A DNA stretch of 64,000 bases from Arthrobacter sunyaminii (GTDB lineage: Bacteria > Actinomycetota > Actinomycetes > Actinomycetales > Micrococcaceae). Made by a program: the position numbers and the translations under genes. The stretch spans positions 1,240,001-1,304,000 of the forward strand of contig NZ_CP076456.1 of assembly GCF_018866305.1 (NCBI RefSeq). The letters run 5' to 3'. The notes under the pieces were generated by a model. That model searched no databases. It saw nothing but the letters and a program-made list of their open reading frames with translations, and was not told the DNA's origin. This document shows positions 1-9,135 of this stretch, piece after piece (position 1 is the stretch's first letter; every line of letters begins with the position of its first letter).

Positions 1-1437
1 TTCATACTGCGTGATGTAGTCCGCGCGTGCCTGCTCAACGCTTTCACCGGCGTCGGCCGCCTGCTTGAGCTGGCCGCGGTAGAGGATGTTCACCGCGCCC
101 TGGGCGCCCATGACGCCAATCTGGGCCGTGGGCCAGGCGAGGTTCAGATCCGCACCGAGCTTTTTGGAACCCATCACGATGTACGCGCCGCCGTACGCCT
201 TGCGGGTGATGACAGTGAGTTTGGGAACCGTAGCCTCGGCGTAGGCGTAGAGCAGCTTGGCGCCGCGGCGGATGATGCCCTGGAACTCCTGGTCCTTGCC
301 CGGCAGGAAGCCCGGCACGTCCACGAAGGTGAGGATGGGGATGTTGAAGGCGTCGCAGTGGCGGACAAACCGGGCGGCCTTTTCGGAGGCGGCGATGTCC
401 AGGGTGCCGGCGAACTGCATCGGCTGATTCGCCACGATGGCCACCGTGTGTCCTTCGATCCGGCCGTAGCCGATCATCACGTTGGGCGCGTAGAGGGCCT
501 GCATCTCCAGGAAATGGCCGTCGTCGAGCACCTGCTCAATGACGGCGCGCATGTCGTAGGGCTGGTTGGCGGAATCCGGGATCAGCTCATCCAGGGCAAG
601 ATCGCCGTCGTTCAGTTCCATGTCCGAAGCGAACGCTGCCAGCGGAGCCTCGGCAAGGTTGTTGGACGGCAGGAAGTCCAGCAGCTCGCGGACAAACTCA
701 ATGGCGTCCTCTTCGTCGGAGGCCAGGTACGCGGAGGTGCCGGTGTTGGTGTTGTGCTGCCGGGCGCCGCCGAGGGTTTCCATGTCCACGTCCTCGCCGG
801 TGACGGTCTTGATGACGTCGGGCCCGGTGATGAACATGTGGCTGGTCTTGTCCACCATGACCACAAAGTCGGTCAGTGCGGGGGAGTAGGCAGCCCCGCC
901 GGCGGACGGGCCCATGATGAGGGAGATCTGCGGGACCACGCCGGAGGCATGGACGTTGTTGCGGAAGATGTCCGCAAACATGGCGAGTGAGGCAACGCCT
1001 TCCTGGATGCGGGCGCCGCCGCCGTCCAGGATGCCGACGACGGGGCAGCCGTTTCGCAGAGCGTGTTCCTGGACCTTGACGATCTTCTCGCCGTTGACCT
1101 GGCTCAGCGATCCGCCGTACACGGTGAAGTCCTGGCTGTAGACGGCGATGGGCCGGCCGTCCACGGTGGCGTAACCCGACACCAGGCCGTCGCCCAGCGG
1201 CTTCTTCTTTTCCATGCCGAACGCGGTGGACCGGTGTACGGCGAGGGCATCGAATTCGACGAAGGATCCGGCATCAACGAGCATCTCGATGCGCTCGCGG
1301 GCGGTGTGTTTGCCCCGGGCGTGCTGCTTCTCCACGGCGGCCGGACCGGACGGCATTTGCGCCTGCTCCTGGCGGCGGCGGTACTCTGCGATCTTGCCGG
1401 CTGTGGTCTGCAGATCAAGGTCCTGGTCGATGCTCAT
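1..1437 (-). CDS. Acyl-CoA carboxylase subunit beta (carboxyltransferase), C-terminus cut by window edge
   Basis: Biotin-dependent carboxyltransferase subunit of the AccD5/PccB type, which transfers CO2 from carboxybiotin to acetyl- or propionyl-CoA. About 479 codons are visible from an ATG at 1437; the family is usually about 520-530 residues, so roughly 45-50 C-terminal residues lie outside the window. Visible hallmarks are GGGARIQEG in the N-terminal half, the oxyanion-hole region [23 protein letters not shown], and [11 protein letters not shown] in the C-terminal half. The biotin ligase birA lies downstream on the opposite strand at 5475. In mycobacteria accD5, birA and a PH-domain gene are neighbours, so this is conserved synteny, here interrupted by three extra genes. 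Acetyl versus propionyl preference cannot be decided. Confidence 0.93.
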   Translation of the reverse strand, partial: MSIDQDLDLQTTAGKIAEYRRRQEQAQMPSGPAAVEKQHARGKHTARERIEMLVDAGSFVEFDALAVHRSTAFGMEKKKPLGDGLVSGYATVDGRPIAVYSQDFTVYGGSLSQVNGEKIVKVQEHALRNGCPVVGILDGGGARIQEGVASLAMFADIFRNNVHASGVVPQISLIMGPSAGGAAYSPALTDFVVMVDKTSHMFITGPDVIKTVTGEDVDMETLGGARQHNTNTGTSAYLASDEEDAIEFVRELLDFLPSNNLAEAPLAAFASDMELNDGDLALDELIPDSANQPYDMRAVIEQVLDDGHFLEMQALYAPNVMIGYGRIEGHTVAIVANQPMQFAGTLDIAASEKAARFVRHCDAFNIPILTFVDVPGFLPGKDQEFQGIIRRGAKLLYAYAEATVPKLTVITRKAYGGAYIVMGSKKLGADLNLAWPTAQIGVMGAQGAVNILYRGQLKQAADAGESVEQARADYITQYE

Positions 1438-1958
1438 CTGGTCTCCGGAGTGCGCAGTGGTTGGGGCATGTGCCGTGCGGTATCGGTGCGGCATTTCTGC
1501 GTTAAGTAGGAAACGCACAACGCGCACGGCGATTTATCCAGTCTAGTGAGGTCATTCACCCACCCCCGGTGTAGGGATCCTACAATTTCGCACCGTTGCC
1601 CTTGGCCTGGTGTGCTCGGGGCGAAGCTCGCTGGGGCCTTTGCGGCGCATCCGGGGTTCAACCGGGTGACTGGTCAGATACTCGGAAAAATTGCTGGACT
1701 ACGTGGGTCGGTCCGAGGAAATACTCTGTTTTGGCGTTGTGGAGACGCGTAGTATCTATCCGGCCAATAGCGAAAAGCGCTACTCGTCAGGAGCACTCTG
1801 CCGTCGGAATCCGCGGGCAGGCCGGTCTCCCGGGAGTGGAACGAAAGCAGTCTCGGAGCAACCTGCTGCCGACGTTTTCTTCCGCCGGGGGCTGCCCGCA
1901 GCGAGCTGCTCCGCCGGCATGGGGTACACAGTGCGCCCTACAGCTAGGAGCATCACCA
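1438..1958. other. 521-bp divergent intergenic region
   Basis: Non-coding region between the carboxylase gene (minus) and the LADTG surface-protein gene (plus). It must hold both promoters. It contains the first copy of an imperfect repeat (1563-1625) that recurs behind the surface-protein gene. An open frame running from 1596 into the downstream gene has no recognisable protein features before the signal peptide and is judged leader sequence. No known riboswitch or operator was recognised. Confidence 0.6.
1563..1625 (+). repeat. Imperfect direct repeat, copy 1
   Basis: Begins with the 18-mer CCCCCGGTGTAGGGATCC, found again identically at 3131-3148. Downstream similarity continues to about 1625 (shared fragments include TCGC, GCCGTTGGC-like and GGCGAA) at roughly three quarters identity. 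The two copies bracket the LADTG surface-protein gene, 1568 bp apart. Confidence 0.65.
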
Positions 1959-3053
<1,095 letters not shown>

Positions 3054-3130
3054 CAACTGCATCAGCGGCGTGCAGCTGCTGAACAGTGGAAGAGGGTACT
3101 GCGCCCGACGATGTACTGACGAGTAACCGG

Positions 3131-3203
3131 CCCCCGGTGTAGGGATCCTGTAGGGATCCTGCGAAGTCGCGCCGGTGCCGTTGGCCCGGTGTCCGCGGGC
3201 GAA
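3131..3203 (+). repeat. Imperfect direct repeat, copy 2, with internal 11-bp tandem duplication
   Basis: Second copy of the element at 1563-1625. It starts with the same 18-mer but carries GTAGGGATCCT twice in tandem (3139-3149 and 3150-3160), making it about 10 bp longer. It lies in the leader of the membrane-protein gene at 3320, so it may mark a duplicated promoter or leader segment. Confidence 0.65.
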
Positions 3204-3319
3204 CGTCTCCCGTCCGTCCTCAGATGACGGTGCAGCCGTAACAGTAGGGGGGGCTGTGAAAGGATCTCTCCCGACCTGCAGGTGCTGCCGGTCCATTTGG
3301 GGAGGTGCTGGACGCCGTG

Positions 3320-4207
3320 ATGGAAACGGACTTATGGGTGATGCTGCAAGCAGCTGCCTTGGTGACTGCCGGTTTTGGTATCTGGATCCTGGCTCGGGCT
3401 TGCTGGGACTATGCCGGGGTTCCGGCGGTCAGGGACGCTTATCTGGAGCTGGTCGATGCCCGGATGCAGGAGCTCGGGTGGGCGTCAGCGCCGGGTGGCG
3501 GAGGGGCTGCCCGGACTGTCCGTTCTGTCCGGTCGGTGAAATCTGTGCGCTCTATTCGTTCTGGGCAGTCTGCCCGTTCGGTGCTGCCCGATCGTTCTGC
3601 GCCCCCCGTTCGCCGCCGGGATGCCGAATTCCTCCGGCGAACCCGGCGCGGTCTCCTTTCGCGGCCGCTTGAATCCGAACGCGCGGCGTCGCAGAAGGCT
3701 CTGCTGCAGCTGGTCAGCCGGCCGGCTCTTTCGCCGATGCAGCGGATACCGGCGGCCGACCTGCTGCCGGAGGTGGCCGAAGAGGTGGCAGCCGCCACCA
3801 CGCTCCAGGAGTTGGCCCGCACCGAGCGGTTGCAGGGGGCAGCCGTCCGCCGGCTGCTCCGCTGGGAGGCACCCCGCCGCTTCCGTGCTGTCTTCCTCCC
3901 GGGGATGGCCCGGTATCTGGATTTCGTGGGTCGGGGAAGCTCGCTAGGACTGGCTTTGGGTGTCCTCCTGGGTGGTGGCTTGACCGGCAACGCGGACCTG
4001 GTTGGCGCATTGACCGCCGTGTGCGGCGTGGCCGGAGCAATCTTCTTCACATTGACGGTCATCCGCTGCGAGTCCCGTTCCTGGCCCGCGGGAGAATCCG
4101 GCGTGTGGCTGCGCCTGGCCCGCAGGTATCCGCAGGCTTATTTCCTGCTGAGGCTGGTGCTGGCAACCGCGGTGGTGCTGTTTGTGCTGTACCTCGTGCA
4201 GGGGTGA
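3320..4207 (+). CDS. Membrane protein of unknown function with Arg/Ser-rich linker
   Basis: About 295 residues, function not recognised. An N-terminal transmembrane helix (about residues 8-27, Ala/Gly-rich) is followed by a hydrophilic region with an (R-S-V)-type run (RSVRSVKSVRSIRS, about 68-81). A basic cytoplasmic-looking domain comes next. Near the C-terminus are two to three further hydrophobic helices (LGLALGVLLGGG, AVCGVAGAIFFTLTVI, LVLATAVVLFVLYLV). The start is uncertain: ATG 3320 or GTG 3317 lies behind the strong GGGGAGG at 3299-3305, whereas the more upstream in-frame GTG at 3305 overlaps that site. It sits in the variable island between the carboxylase gene and birA. Real as an ORF; role unknown. 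Confidence 0.7.
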   Translation: METDLWVMLQAAALVTAGFGIWILARACWDYAGVPAVRDAYLELVDARMQELGWASAPGGGGAARTVRSVRSVKSVRSIRSGQSARSVLPDRSAPPVRRRDAEFLRRTRRGLLSRPLESERAASQKALLQLVSRPALSPMQRIPAADLLPEVAEEVAAATTLQELARTERLQGAAVRRLLRWEAPRRFRAVFLPGMARYLDFVGRGSSLGLALGVLLGGGLTGNADLVGALTAVCGVAGAIFFTLTVIRCESRSWPAGESGVWLRLARRYPQAYFLLRLVLATAVVLFVLYLVQG

Positions 4208-4252
4208 TTCCCAGTCGGTCGGGATATATCGCCGGACCAGGGGAGGTTGGGA

Positions 4253-4393
4253 TCCTTCGTGCAGATAACGGGCCTAAACGGGTGCTGCTGAATTCCTTCG
4301 TGCAGATAACGGGCCTAAAACCCCCTTTTGGGCCGATATAAGCCCCGGATCTGCACGAAGGATTCCGGCATTCCCCGGGAGCTGCACGAAGGA
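4253..4393. repeat. Intergenic palindromic repeat cluster (TCCTTCGTGCAG / CTGCACGAAGGA)
   Basis: A 26-bp unit beginning TCCTTCGTGCAGATAACGGG occurs twice in direct orientation (4253-4278 and 4294-4319). The inverse, CTGCACGAAGGA, occurs twice (4351-4362 and 4382-4393). The second direct copy and first inverse copy form a 14-bp perfect outer stem (4294-4307 with 4349-4362). An inner stem (4312-4320 with 4326-4334) closes on CCCCC. The rest of the 341-bp gap (4208-4548) holds no gene I can support. The core CAGATAACGGGC recurs inside the inverted repeat at 30810-30868. Confidence 0.85.
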
Positions 4394-4500
4394 TCCTGGT
4401 GAAGCGGCGTCAGATGGATGCAGGCCGGCGCGCTGAACATCGCCTGGCGAAACGCGACCGCGGAACTCCCGTGCCGGGAGGACAACGAACCGAAATTGGA

Positions 4501-4518
4501 TGTTACTGGTGAGTAACA
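4501..4518. promoter_or_regulatory. Palindromic operator-like site upstream of SDR gene
   Basis: TGTTACTGGTGAGTAACA: perfect 7-bp arms TGTTACT/AGTAACA around GGTG, ending 31 bp before the SDR start codon. TTACT-N4-AGTAA palindromes are typical of TetR-family operators in actinobacteria. No cognate regulator gene is adjacent, so a regulator encoded elsewhere is implied. Confidence 0.55.
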
Positions 4519-4548
4519 TATTGGGCTCCCGTGTATTACCCTGTCCGT

Positions 4549-5397
4549 ATGACCTCGAACACACCCTTCGTGAACACGCGCTCGCTGTCCGGGCGCACCA
4601 TCCTGATGTCCGGCGGCAGCCGCGGCATCGGTCTGGCCATCGCCCTGCGCGCAGCGGCCGACGGTGCCAACATCGCCATCATGGCTAAAACCGCCGAGCC
4701 GCACCCGAAGCTGCAGGGCACTGTCTACACCGCGGCCGAGCAGCTGAACGCGGCCGGCGGCAAGGCCCTGCCGATCATTGGCGATGTGCGGAACGACGAC
4801 GACGTCGCCCGTGCCGTGGCCGAAACGGTGGAGGCCTTCGGGGGCATCGACATTGTCGTCAACAATGCCTCCGCAATCGACCTGCGCGGCACCGATGACA
4901 TGACCATGAAGAGCTATGACCTGATGGCCGACATCAACACCCGCGGCACGTTCATGCTCTCCAAGTTCTCCCTGGATGCCCTGCGCCGCTCGGAGAACCC
5001 CCACATCCTCACGCTCTCGCCCCCGCTGAACCTGGATCCCAAGTGGGCCGGATCCTATCTGGCCTACACGATGGCCAAGTACGGCATGTCGCTGACCACG
5101 CTCGGACTCGCGGAGGAACTCAAGGACGACGGCGTCGCGGTGAACTCGCTCTGGCCTGTCACCGCCATTGACACCGCCGCCATCCGCAACCTCGGCGGCG
5201 AGACCATGGCAGCGGCCTCGCGCAGCTCCGACATCATGGCCGACGCAGCCCACGCCGTGCTGACCCGGCCCAGCCGCGAAGCCACCGGCAACTTCTACAC
5301 GGATGAGCAGGTGCTGCGCGAAGAGGGCATCACTGATTTCCGTCCGTATTCACTCGGCGCGCCCGAGGACAAGCTCATGCAGGACTTCTTCCTCTAG
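4549..5397 (+). CDS. Short-chain dehydrogenase/reductase (HSDL2-like SDR)
   Basis: A 282-residue NAD(P)-dependent oxidoreductase. The Rossmann nucleotide-binding motif is seen as GGSRGIGLAIA near residue 22, with NNAS at about 105 and the catalytic YTMAK (Tyr-x3-Lys) near 175. The long insertion after strand 2 (AKTAEPHPKLQGTVYTAAEQL) is typical of the hydroxysteroid-dehydrogenase-like-2 / citronellal-type SDR branch, whose substrates are often branched or long-chain acyl or alcohol compounds; the substrate here is unknown. Start ATG 4549 is preferred over the in-frame GTG at 4531, which overlaps the promoter region. A palindromic operator lies just upstream, so expression is probably repressor-controlled. 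Confidence 0.88.
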   Translation: MTSNTPFVNTRSLSGRTILMSGGSRGIGLAIALRAAADGANIAIMAKTAEPHPKLQGTVYTAAEQLNAAGGKALPIIGDVRNDDDVARAVAETVEAFGGIDIVVNNASAIDLRGTDDMTMKSYDLMADINTRGTFMLSKFSLDALRRSENPHILTLSPPLNLDPKWAGSYLAYTMAKYGMSLTTLGLAEELKDDGVAVNSLWPVTAIDTAAIRNLGGETMAAASRSSDIMADAAHAVLTRPSREATGNFYTDEQVLREEGITDFRPYSLGAPEDKLMQDFFL

Positions 5398-5416
5398 GTC
5401 AACGAAGGACACCGAA

Positions 5417-5442
5417 CCCTGCGGCCGGATCCGGCCGCAGGG
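5417..5442. terminator. Perfect 26-bp palindrome between SDR and birA
   Basis: Two perfect 13-bp arms starting CCCTGCGGCCGGA with no spacer, 20 bp after the SDR stop codon. It can form a very stable hairpin, but no U-tract follows. It is more likely a transcription end or RNA-stabilising hairpin than an operator. Confidence 0.45.
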
Positions 5443-5474
5443 CAATGTCGGCAGGCCCGCGTAAGATCGAAGGC

Positions 5475-6359
5475 ATGCAACTGCGTTACTCCAGCATGGA
5501 AAGACCCGGGCTCGACCAGGAGCGCCTCCGGGCTGCACTCGTGGCGCCGCAGGGACCCCTGGCGCAGCTGGAAGTGGTGGCGGAAACCGGTTCCACGAAC
5601 ACTGACTTGGCAGAGCGGGCGCGCCTTCGCCCCTCCGACGTCCCCGATCTTTCCGTCCTGACGGCGGAGATGCAGACGGCAGGCAGAGGCAGGCTGGGCC
5701 GCACGTGGGAGGCTCCGCCGCGCTCGTCGCTGTTTGTCAGCGTCCTCCTCCGCCCGGTCAACGCCGACGGCCGTCCTCTGCCCACCCAGTCCTACGGGTG
5801 GCTTTCGCTGCTGGCCGCCCTGGCCCTGGCCGAGTCAGTGGCCCGGCGCACCGGCGTTGAGGCCCGGCTGAAATGGCCCAATGATGTCATGGTGGACGGG
5901 CGGAAGCTTGCCGGCGTCCTGGCGCAGCTGGTGATGGACTCCTCCGGTGCCGCTCCCGCCGTCGTGGTGGGAGCCGGCATGAACGTCTCCCTCACCGACG
6001 AGGACCTGCCGGTGCCCACCGCAACGTCGCTGCTCATGGAGTACGCCTCCACCACTGACCGCAACATCCTGCTGGAGGACTACATCCGGGAGCTGGCGGA
6101 CAAATATGCCCAGTTCCGGGCGGTCGACGGCGATGCCTCCCGCCCGTGGGCGGACGGCACCTCGCTGCTGGAAAAGATCAGTGCCCGCATGGCAACCCTG
6201 GGCCAGGAGGTCCGTGCCGAACTTCCCGGCGGCAAGTCCCTGACGGGCCGGGCCGTGGCCCTGGACGCGTACGGATCACTGGTCCTGGTGGACGAAGCCG
6301 GTGAGCGGCATTCAGTCGTTGCCGGCGACGTGGTGCACCTGCGCGCCGTTCAGGCGTGA
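5475..6359 (+). CDS. birA: Biotin--[acetyl-CoA-carboxylase] ligase
   Basis: Activates biotin to biotinyl-5'-AMP and attaches it to the carrier lysine of acyl-CoA carboxylase. About 294 residues, lacking an N-terminal DNA-binding wing (group I BirA). Motifs: ETGSTNTDLAE near residue 37, the ligase signature AGRGRLGRTWE near 75, LKWPNDVMVDGRKLAGVL near 135, and VVGAGMNV near 165. The C-terminal SH3-like region ends with LVLVDEAGERHSVVAGDV. Start ATG 5475 gives the compact N-terminus; an upstream in-frame start at 5445 adds only leader codons. The stop overlaps the start of the PH-domain gene (GTGA), so these genes are co-transcribed. The presumed target enzyme is encoded nearby at 1-1437. Confidence 0.95.
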   Translation: MQLRYSSMERPGLDQERLRAALVAPQGPLAQLEVVAETGSTNTDLAERARLRPSDVPDLSVLTAEMQTAGRGRLGRTWEAPPRSSLFVSVLLRPVNADGRPLPTQSYGWLSLLAALALAESVARRTGVEARLKWPNDVMVDGRKLAGVLAQLVMDSSGAAPAVVVGAGMNVSLTDEDLPVPTATSLLMEYASTTDRNILLEDYIRELADKYAQFRAVDGDASRPWADGTSLLEKISARMATLGQEVRAELPGGKSLTGRAVALDAYGSLVLVDEAGERHSVVAGDVVHLRAVQA

Positions 6360-6931
6360 GCATCCGGCTGAATCTGGCGCCGGGGGAGCGGATCATCGTG
6401 GCCAGCAGGCCGCACGCCCGCCAGCTGGCCTGGCCCGTGGTCCTGGCCGTGGTGGTGTGTGCCGCGGCCGGTTTCGGCTACGGCTACCTTGACCGGGACG
6501 CCCTGCCCGGGCAGGTTGCCGACTGGCGCGGCTACCTGCAGCCCGCCGTCGTCGTCATTGCGGCGGTCCTGCTGGCCCGGTTTTGTGTGCCTCCCGTGCT
6601 GCGCTGGGCGTTTTCGCGGTACATCGTGACCAACCAGCGCCTGATTCACCGGCAGGGCGTGCTGCGGCGGAGGGAGCGCGAACTGTCGCTCGCCTCGGTC
6701 TTTCAGCTGGAGGCGTGGCAGACCGTTCCGGACCGCATGCAGCGCTCCGGAACGCTGGTGGTGGATGTGGGCTACGGCCAGACGGTGCATTACGAACATG
6801 TCCCGGAAGTGCACAAGTTCAAGGCCATCGTGCTTGCTGCCATAGGCCAGCTGCCGATGACCGCCATGTTTGATGGTGTAGATATTGATGGAGATGGGGA
6901 ATACGACTACGAAGGGAGGGGCGATGAGTGA
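6356..6931 (+). CDS. PH-domain (bPH2/DUF304) membrane protein
   Basis: A 191-residue protein with a GTG start overlapping the birA stop. Two hydrophobic helices (about residues 23-42 and 60-80) are followed by a bacterial PH-like domain (about 88-165) with the pattern YIVTNQRLIHRQGVLRRRERELSL...VDVGYGQTVHYEHVP. The tail is acidic and Asp/Glu/Gly-rich. It corresponds in position to the membrane protein that follows birA in mycobacteria. The molecular role is unknown; lipid or protein binding at the membrane is plausible. It overlaps the next gene by 8 bases, indicating tight operon structure. Confidence 0.88.
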   Translation: MSIRLNLAPGERIIVASRPHARQLAWPVVLAVVVCAAAGFGYGYLDRDALPGQVADWRGYLQPAVVVIAAVLLARFCVPPVLRWAFSRYIVTNQRLIHRQGVLRRRERELSLASVFQLEAWQTVPDRMQRSGTLVVDVGYGQTVHYEHVPEVHKFKAIVLAAIGQLPMTAMFDGVDIDGDGEYDYEGRGDE

Positions 6932-8105
6932 GGAAGGCCGCGACGTCGGTGCGGATCCCGAACCCATGACCCTGTCCATGCCCGCTGTCCGCCCCCGAGT
7001 CCAGCCCGAAGATGCGGCAAAGCCGGACGCGGAGCGCGGCTCCGGCGAGGCGGCAGGCACAACCAACTCTGCTGTCATTGACCGCGAGGACGTGCGGAAG
7101 CTCGAAGCCCAGCTGATCGGCGGGCCGCGAACCCTCAAACGGCGTGAGGCTGCCGCTGAAGCCGGTGTCTCCCTCCTGTCCGCCCGCAAGCTGTGGCGCG
7201 CGATGGGCTTTCCCAACCTCGACGACGACGCCGTGTTCTTCACTGAGCAGGACCGCGAGGCCTTGACCACGGTCATTGAACTCGTCCGCGACGAGCAGCT
7301 GACCGAAGAGGCAGCTATTTCGATCATGCGCTCGATCGGCCAGATGACGGACCGCATGGTGGTGTGGCAGATCGAGGCGCTCGTTGAGGAAATGGTGGTC
7401 CAGCGCGGAATTCCCGACGCCGAGGCCCGCAAGGCACTCGTGGCCGCACTGCCGGCCCTGATCGAACCGCTGGAAAAGACCCTGGTGTACGCCTGGAAGC
7501 GGCAGATGAACTCCGCCGTCCAGCGGCTGGCACTGCGCGCCGAGGCCGGTCTGGCCAGCCATGACGGCTCCGCTTCGGACGATAACCCGCTGCCGCTGGC
7601 CCGCGCCGTCGGCTTCGCGGATCTGGTGTCCTACACCTCCCTGTCACGGCAGATGAATGAAAAGACCCTTGCCCAGATGGTCCAGCGCTTTGAGCACAAA
7701 TGCGCTGAGATCATTTCGGTGGGCGGCGGCCGGCTGGTGAAAACCATCGGTGACGAAGTGCTCTTCAACGCCGAAACCCCTGAAGCCGGAGCCGAGATTT
7801 CGCTGGCGCTGGCCAAGGCCTTCACCGAGGATGAGCTGCTGCCCGCCGCGCGCGTCTCGCTGGTGTGGGGACGGGTGCTGTCCCGGCTGGGCGACATTTA
7901 CGGTCCCACCGTGAACCTGGCATCGCGTTTGACGTCCCTGGCCGAGCCCGGAACGGTGCTGACGGATGCCTCCACTGCAGCTGCTCTGCGGAACAATGAC
8001 CGGTTTATCCTCATTCCGCACCAGCCCCGCAACGTGCGCGGATTCGGGGAAATCCATCCGGTGACCCTGGCCCGCGGGACCGGACCGGGCCTGATCCTGG
8101 ACTAG
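6924..8105 (+). CDS. Class III adenylate/guanylate cyclase with N-terminal regulatory domain
   Basis: A 393-residue cytosolic cyclase, expected to make cAMP from ATP. Start ATG 6924 follows GGGAGGGG; an in-frame ATG at 6885 lies inside the preceding gene. Residues about 50-215 form a helical domain (GGPRTLKRREAAAEAGVS...) like the autoinhibitory domain of Rv1264-type pH-responsive cyclases. The catalytic domain begins near 226: the metal Asp in GFADLVSYTSLS, the substrate Lys and second metal Asp in GRLVKTIGDEV, and the Asp and Asn/Arg in GDIYGPTVNLASRLTSL are all present, so it should be active as a homodimer. Adenylate rather than guanylate specificity is inferred from the Lys/Asp pair. Confidence 0.9.
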   Translation: MSEEGRDVGADPEPMTLSMPAVRPRVQPEDAAKPDAERGSGEAAGTTNSAVIDREDVRKLEAQLIGGPRTLKRREAAAEAGVSLLSARKLWRAMGFPNLDDDAVFFTEQDREALTTVIELVRDEQLTEEAAISIMRSIGQMTDRMVVWQIEALVEEMVVQRGIPDAEARKALVAALPALIEPLEKTLVYAWKRQMNSAVQRLALRAEAGLASHDGSASDDNPLPLARAVGFADLVSYTSLSRQMNEKTLAQMVQRFEHKCAEIISVGGGRLVKTIGDEVLFNAETPEAGAEISLALAKAFTEDELLPAARVSLVWGRVLSRLGDIYGPTVNLASRLTSLAEPGTVLTDASTAAALRNNDRFILIPHQPRNVRGFGEIHPVTLARGTGPGLILD

Positions 8106-8289
8106 CCTGAACCTTGACTGGCCTGAACGGGGCTGCACCGGAAAAGTGCGGCACTTGCAGGGACGGCACGGAATGTTGGCAGCCGGCATCGGGCCGCCAC
8201 CCAGCAGATTCCGCTAGGGTGATGTGACAAGGCGTAATATGTGTCACTGCTGTGGTCCACACAGCGGGCAGCTTCCGGATAGGGCGTGA

Positions 8290-9123
8290 ATGAACTCCGA
8301 CGAAACGACATCCCCGGGTTTGGAACTCCGTGCAGTCTTTGGCTACGCCTCAGACCGCGGTTTACGCCGGGAACAGAACGAGGATTCGCTGATCGCCGCG
8401 GATCCCGTGTTTGCTGTTGCCGACGGCATGGGCGGACACGAAGCCGGGGAAGTGGCGAGCAGCATCTGCGTCCGCACCCTGGGCGAAGCGGCGTTTGTGG
8501 GTGAACACCTTCCGAAGGTGGGAGCCGACGAGCTGCGGGCACTTCTGCGCGAAGCCGACACTCGAATCCGCGAGGCCACCGGGGGCCGGGCCGGCACCAC
8601 GGTGACCGGAGCGGTCCTGGTCTCCGGGGACGGCGTTCCGTGCTGGCTGGTCTTCAACGTGGGCGACTCCCGCACCTATCGGCTGACCGGGGGAGCGCTG
8701 GAACAGATCACCGTGGATCACAGTGAGGTCCAGGAACTGGTGGACATGGGCCAGATTACGCCCGATGAAGCGCTCATTCATCCGCGCCGCCATGTCGTGA
8801 CACGCGCACTGGGAACAGGCAGCGACACGCAGGCAGACTACTGGCTGATCCCGGTGGAACCGGGCGACCGCCTGCTGGTCTGCTCCGACGGATTGACCGG
8901 GGAAGTCAGCGACGGGCAGCTGCAGCAGATTCTGTCCTCCGTGGCCAACCCGCAGGATGCCTGCGCCGCCATGGTTCAGGCGGCGCTGCGCTCCGGCGGG
9001 CGGGACAACATTACGGTGCTGGTGGTGGATGTCGAGACGGCCAACGAACGCACCGGGCAAGCCGCCGAAGGCGTGTCCAGCGCAGCGGAACCGCAGCCGG
9101 CCGCTCTAGCGACGGAATCGTAA
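8290..9123 (+). CDS. PP2C-family protein serine/threonine phosphatase
   Basis: A 277-residue PstP/PP2C-type metal-dependent phosphatase. Motifs: SDRGLRREQNEDS (residues about 22-34), VFAVADGMGGHEAGEVAS with the metal Asp (about 41-58), FNVGDSRTYRL near 122, LLVCSDGLTGEV near 196, and GGRDNITVLVVDV near 237. It has no transmembrane helix, so it is cytosolic. It ends 12 bp from the end of the convergent eccC gene. Phosphatases and forkhead-associated proteins often accompany ESX clusters, so a role in regulating secretion is possible but unproven. It could equally be a general PASTA-kinase antagonist. The 184-bp gap upstream holds its promoter; no clear operator was found. Confidence 0.92.
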   Translation: MNSDETTSPGLELRAVFGYASDRGLRREQNEDSLIAADPVFAVADGMGGHEAGEVASSICVRTLGEAAFVGEHLPKVGADELRALLREADTRIREATGGRAGTTVTGAVLVSGDGVPCWLVFNVGDSRTYRLTGGALEQITVDHSEVQELVDMGQITPDEALIHPRRHVVTRALGTGSDTQADYWLIPVEPGDRLLVCSDGLTGEVSDGQLQQILSSVANPQDACAAMVQAALRSGGRDNITVLVVDVETANERTGQAAEGVSSAAEPQPAALATES

Positions 9124-9135
9124 ACCCGGCCGTCC

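Noticed and set aside
1596..1958. N-terminal extension of the LADTG protein by about 120 codons
   Set aside because: The signal peptide begins at ATG 1959, which has its own ribosome site. The extension would place the signal peptide internally.
8223..8248. TGTGAC...GTCACT half-sites upstream of the PP2C gene as a CRP-type operator
   Set aside because: The gap between halves is 14 bases, far from the 6 expected for CRP/GlxR sites.
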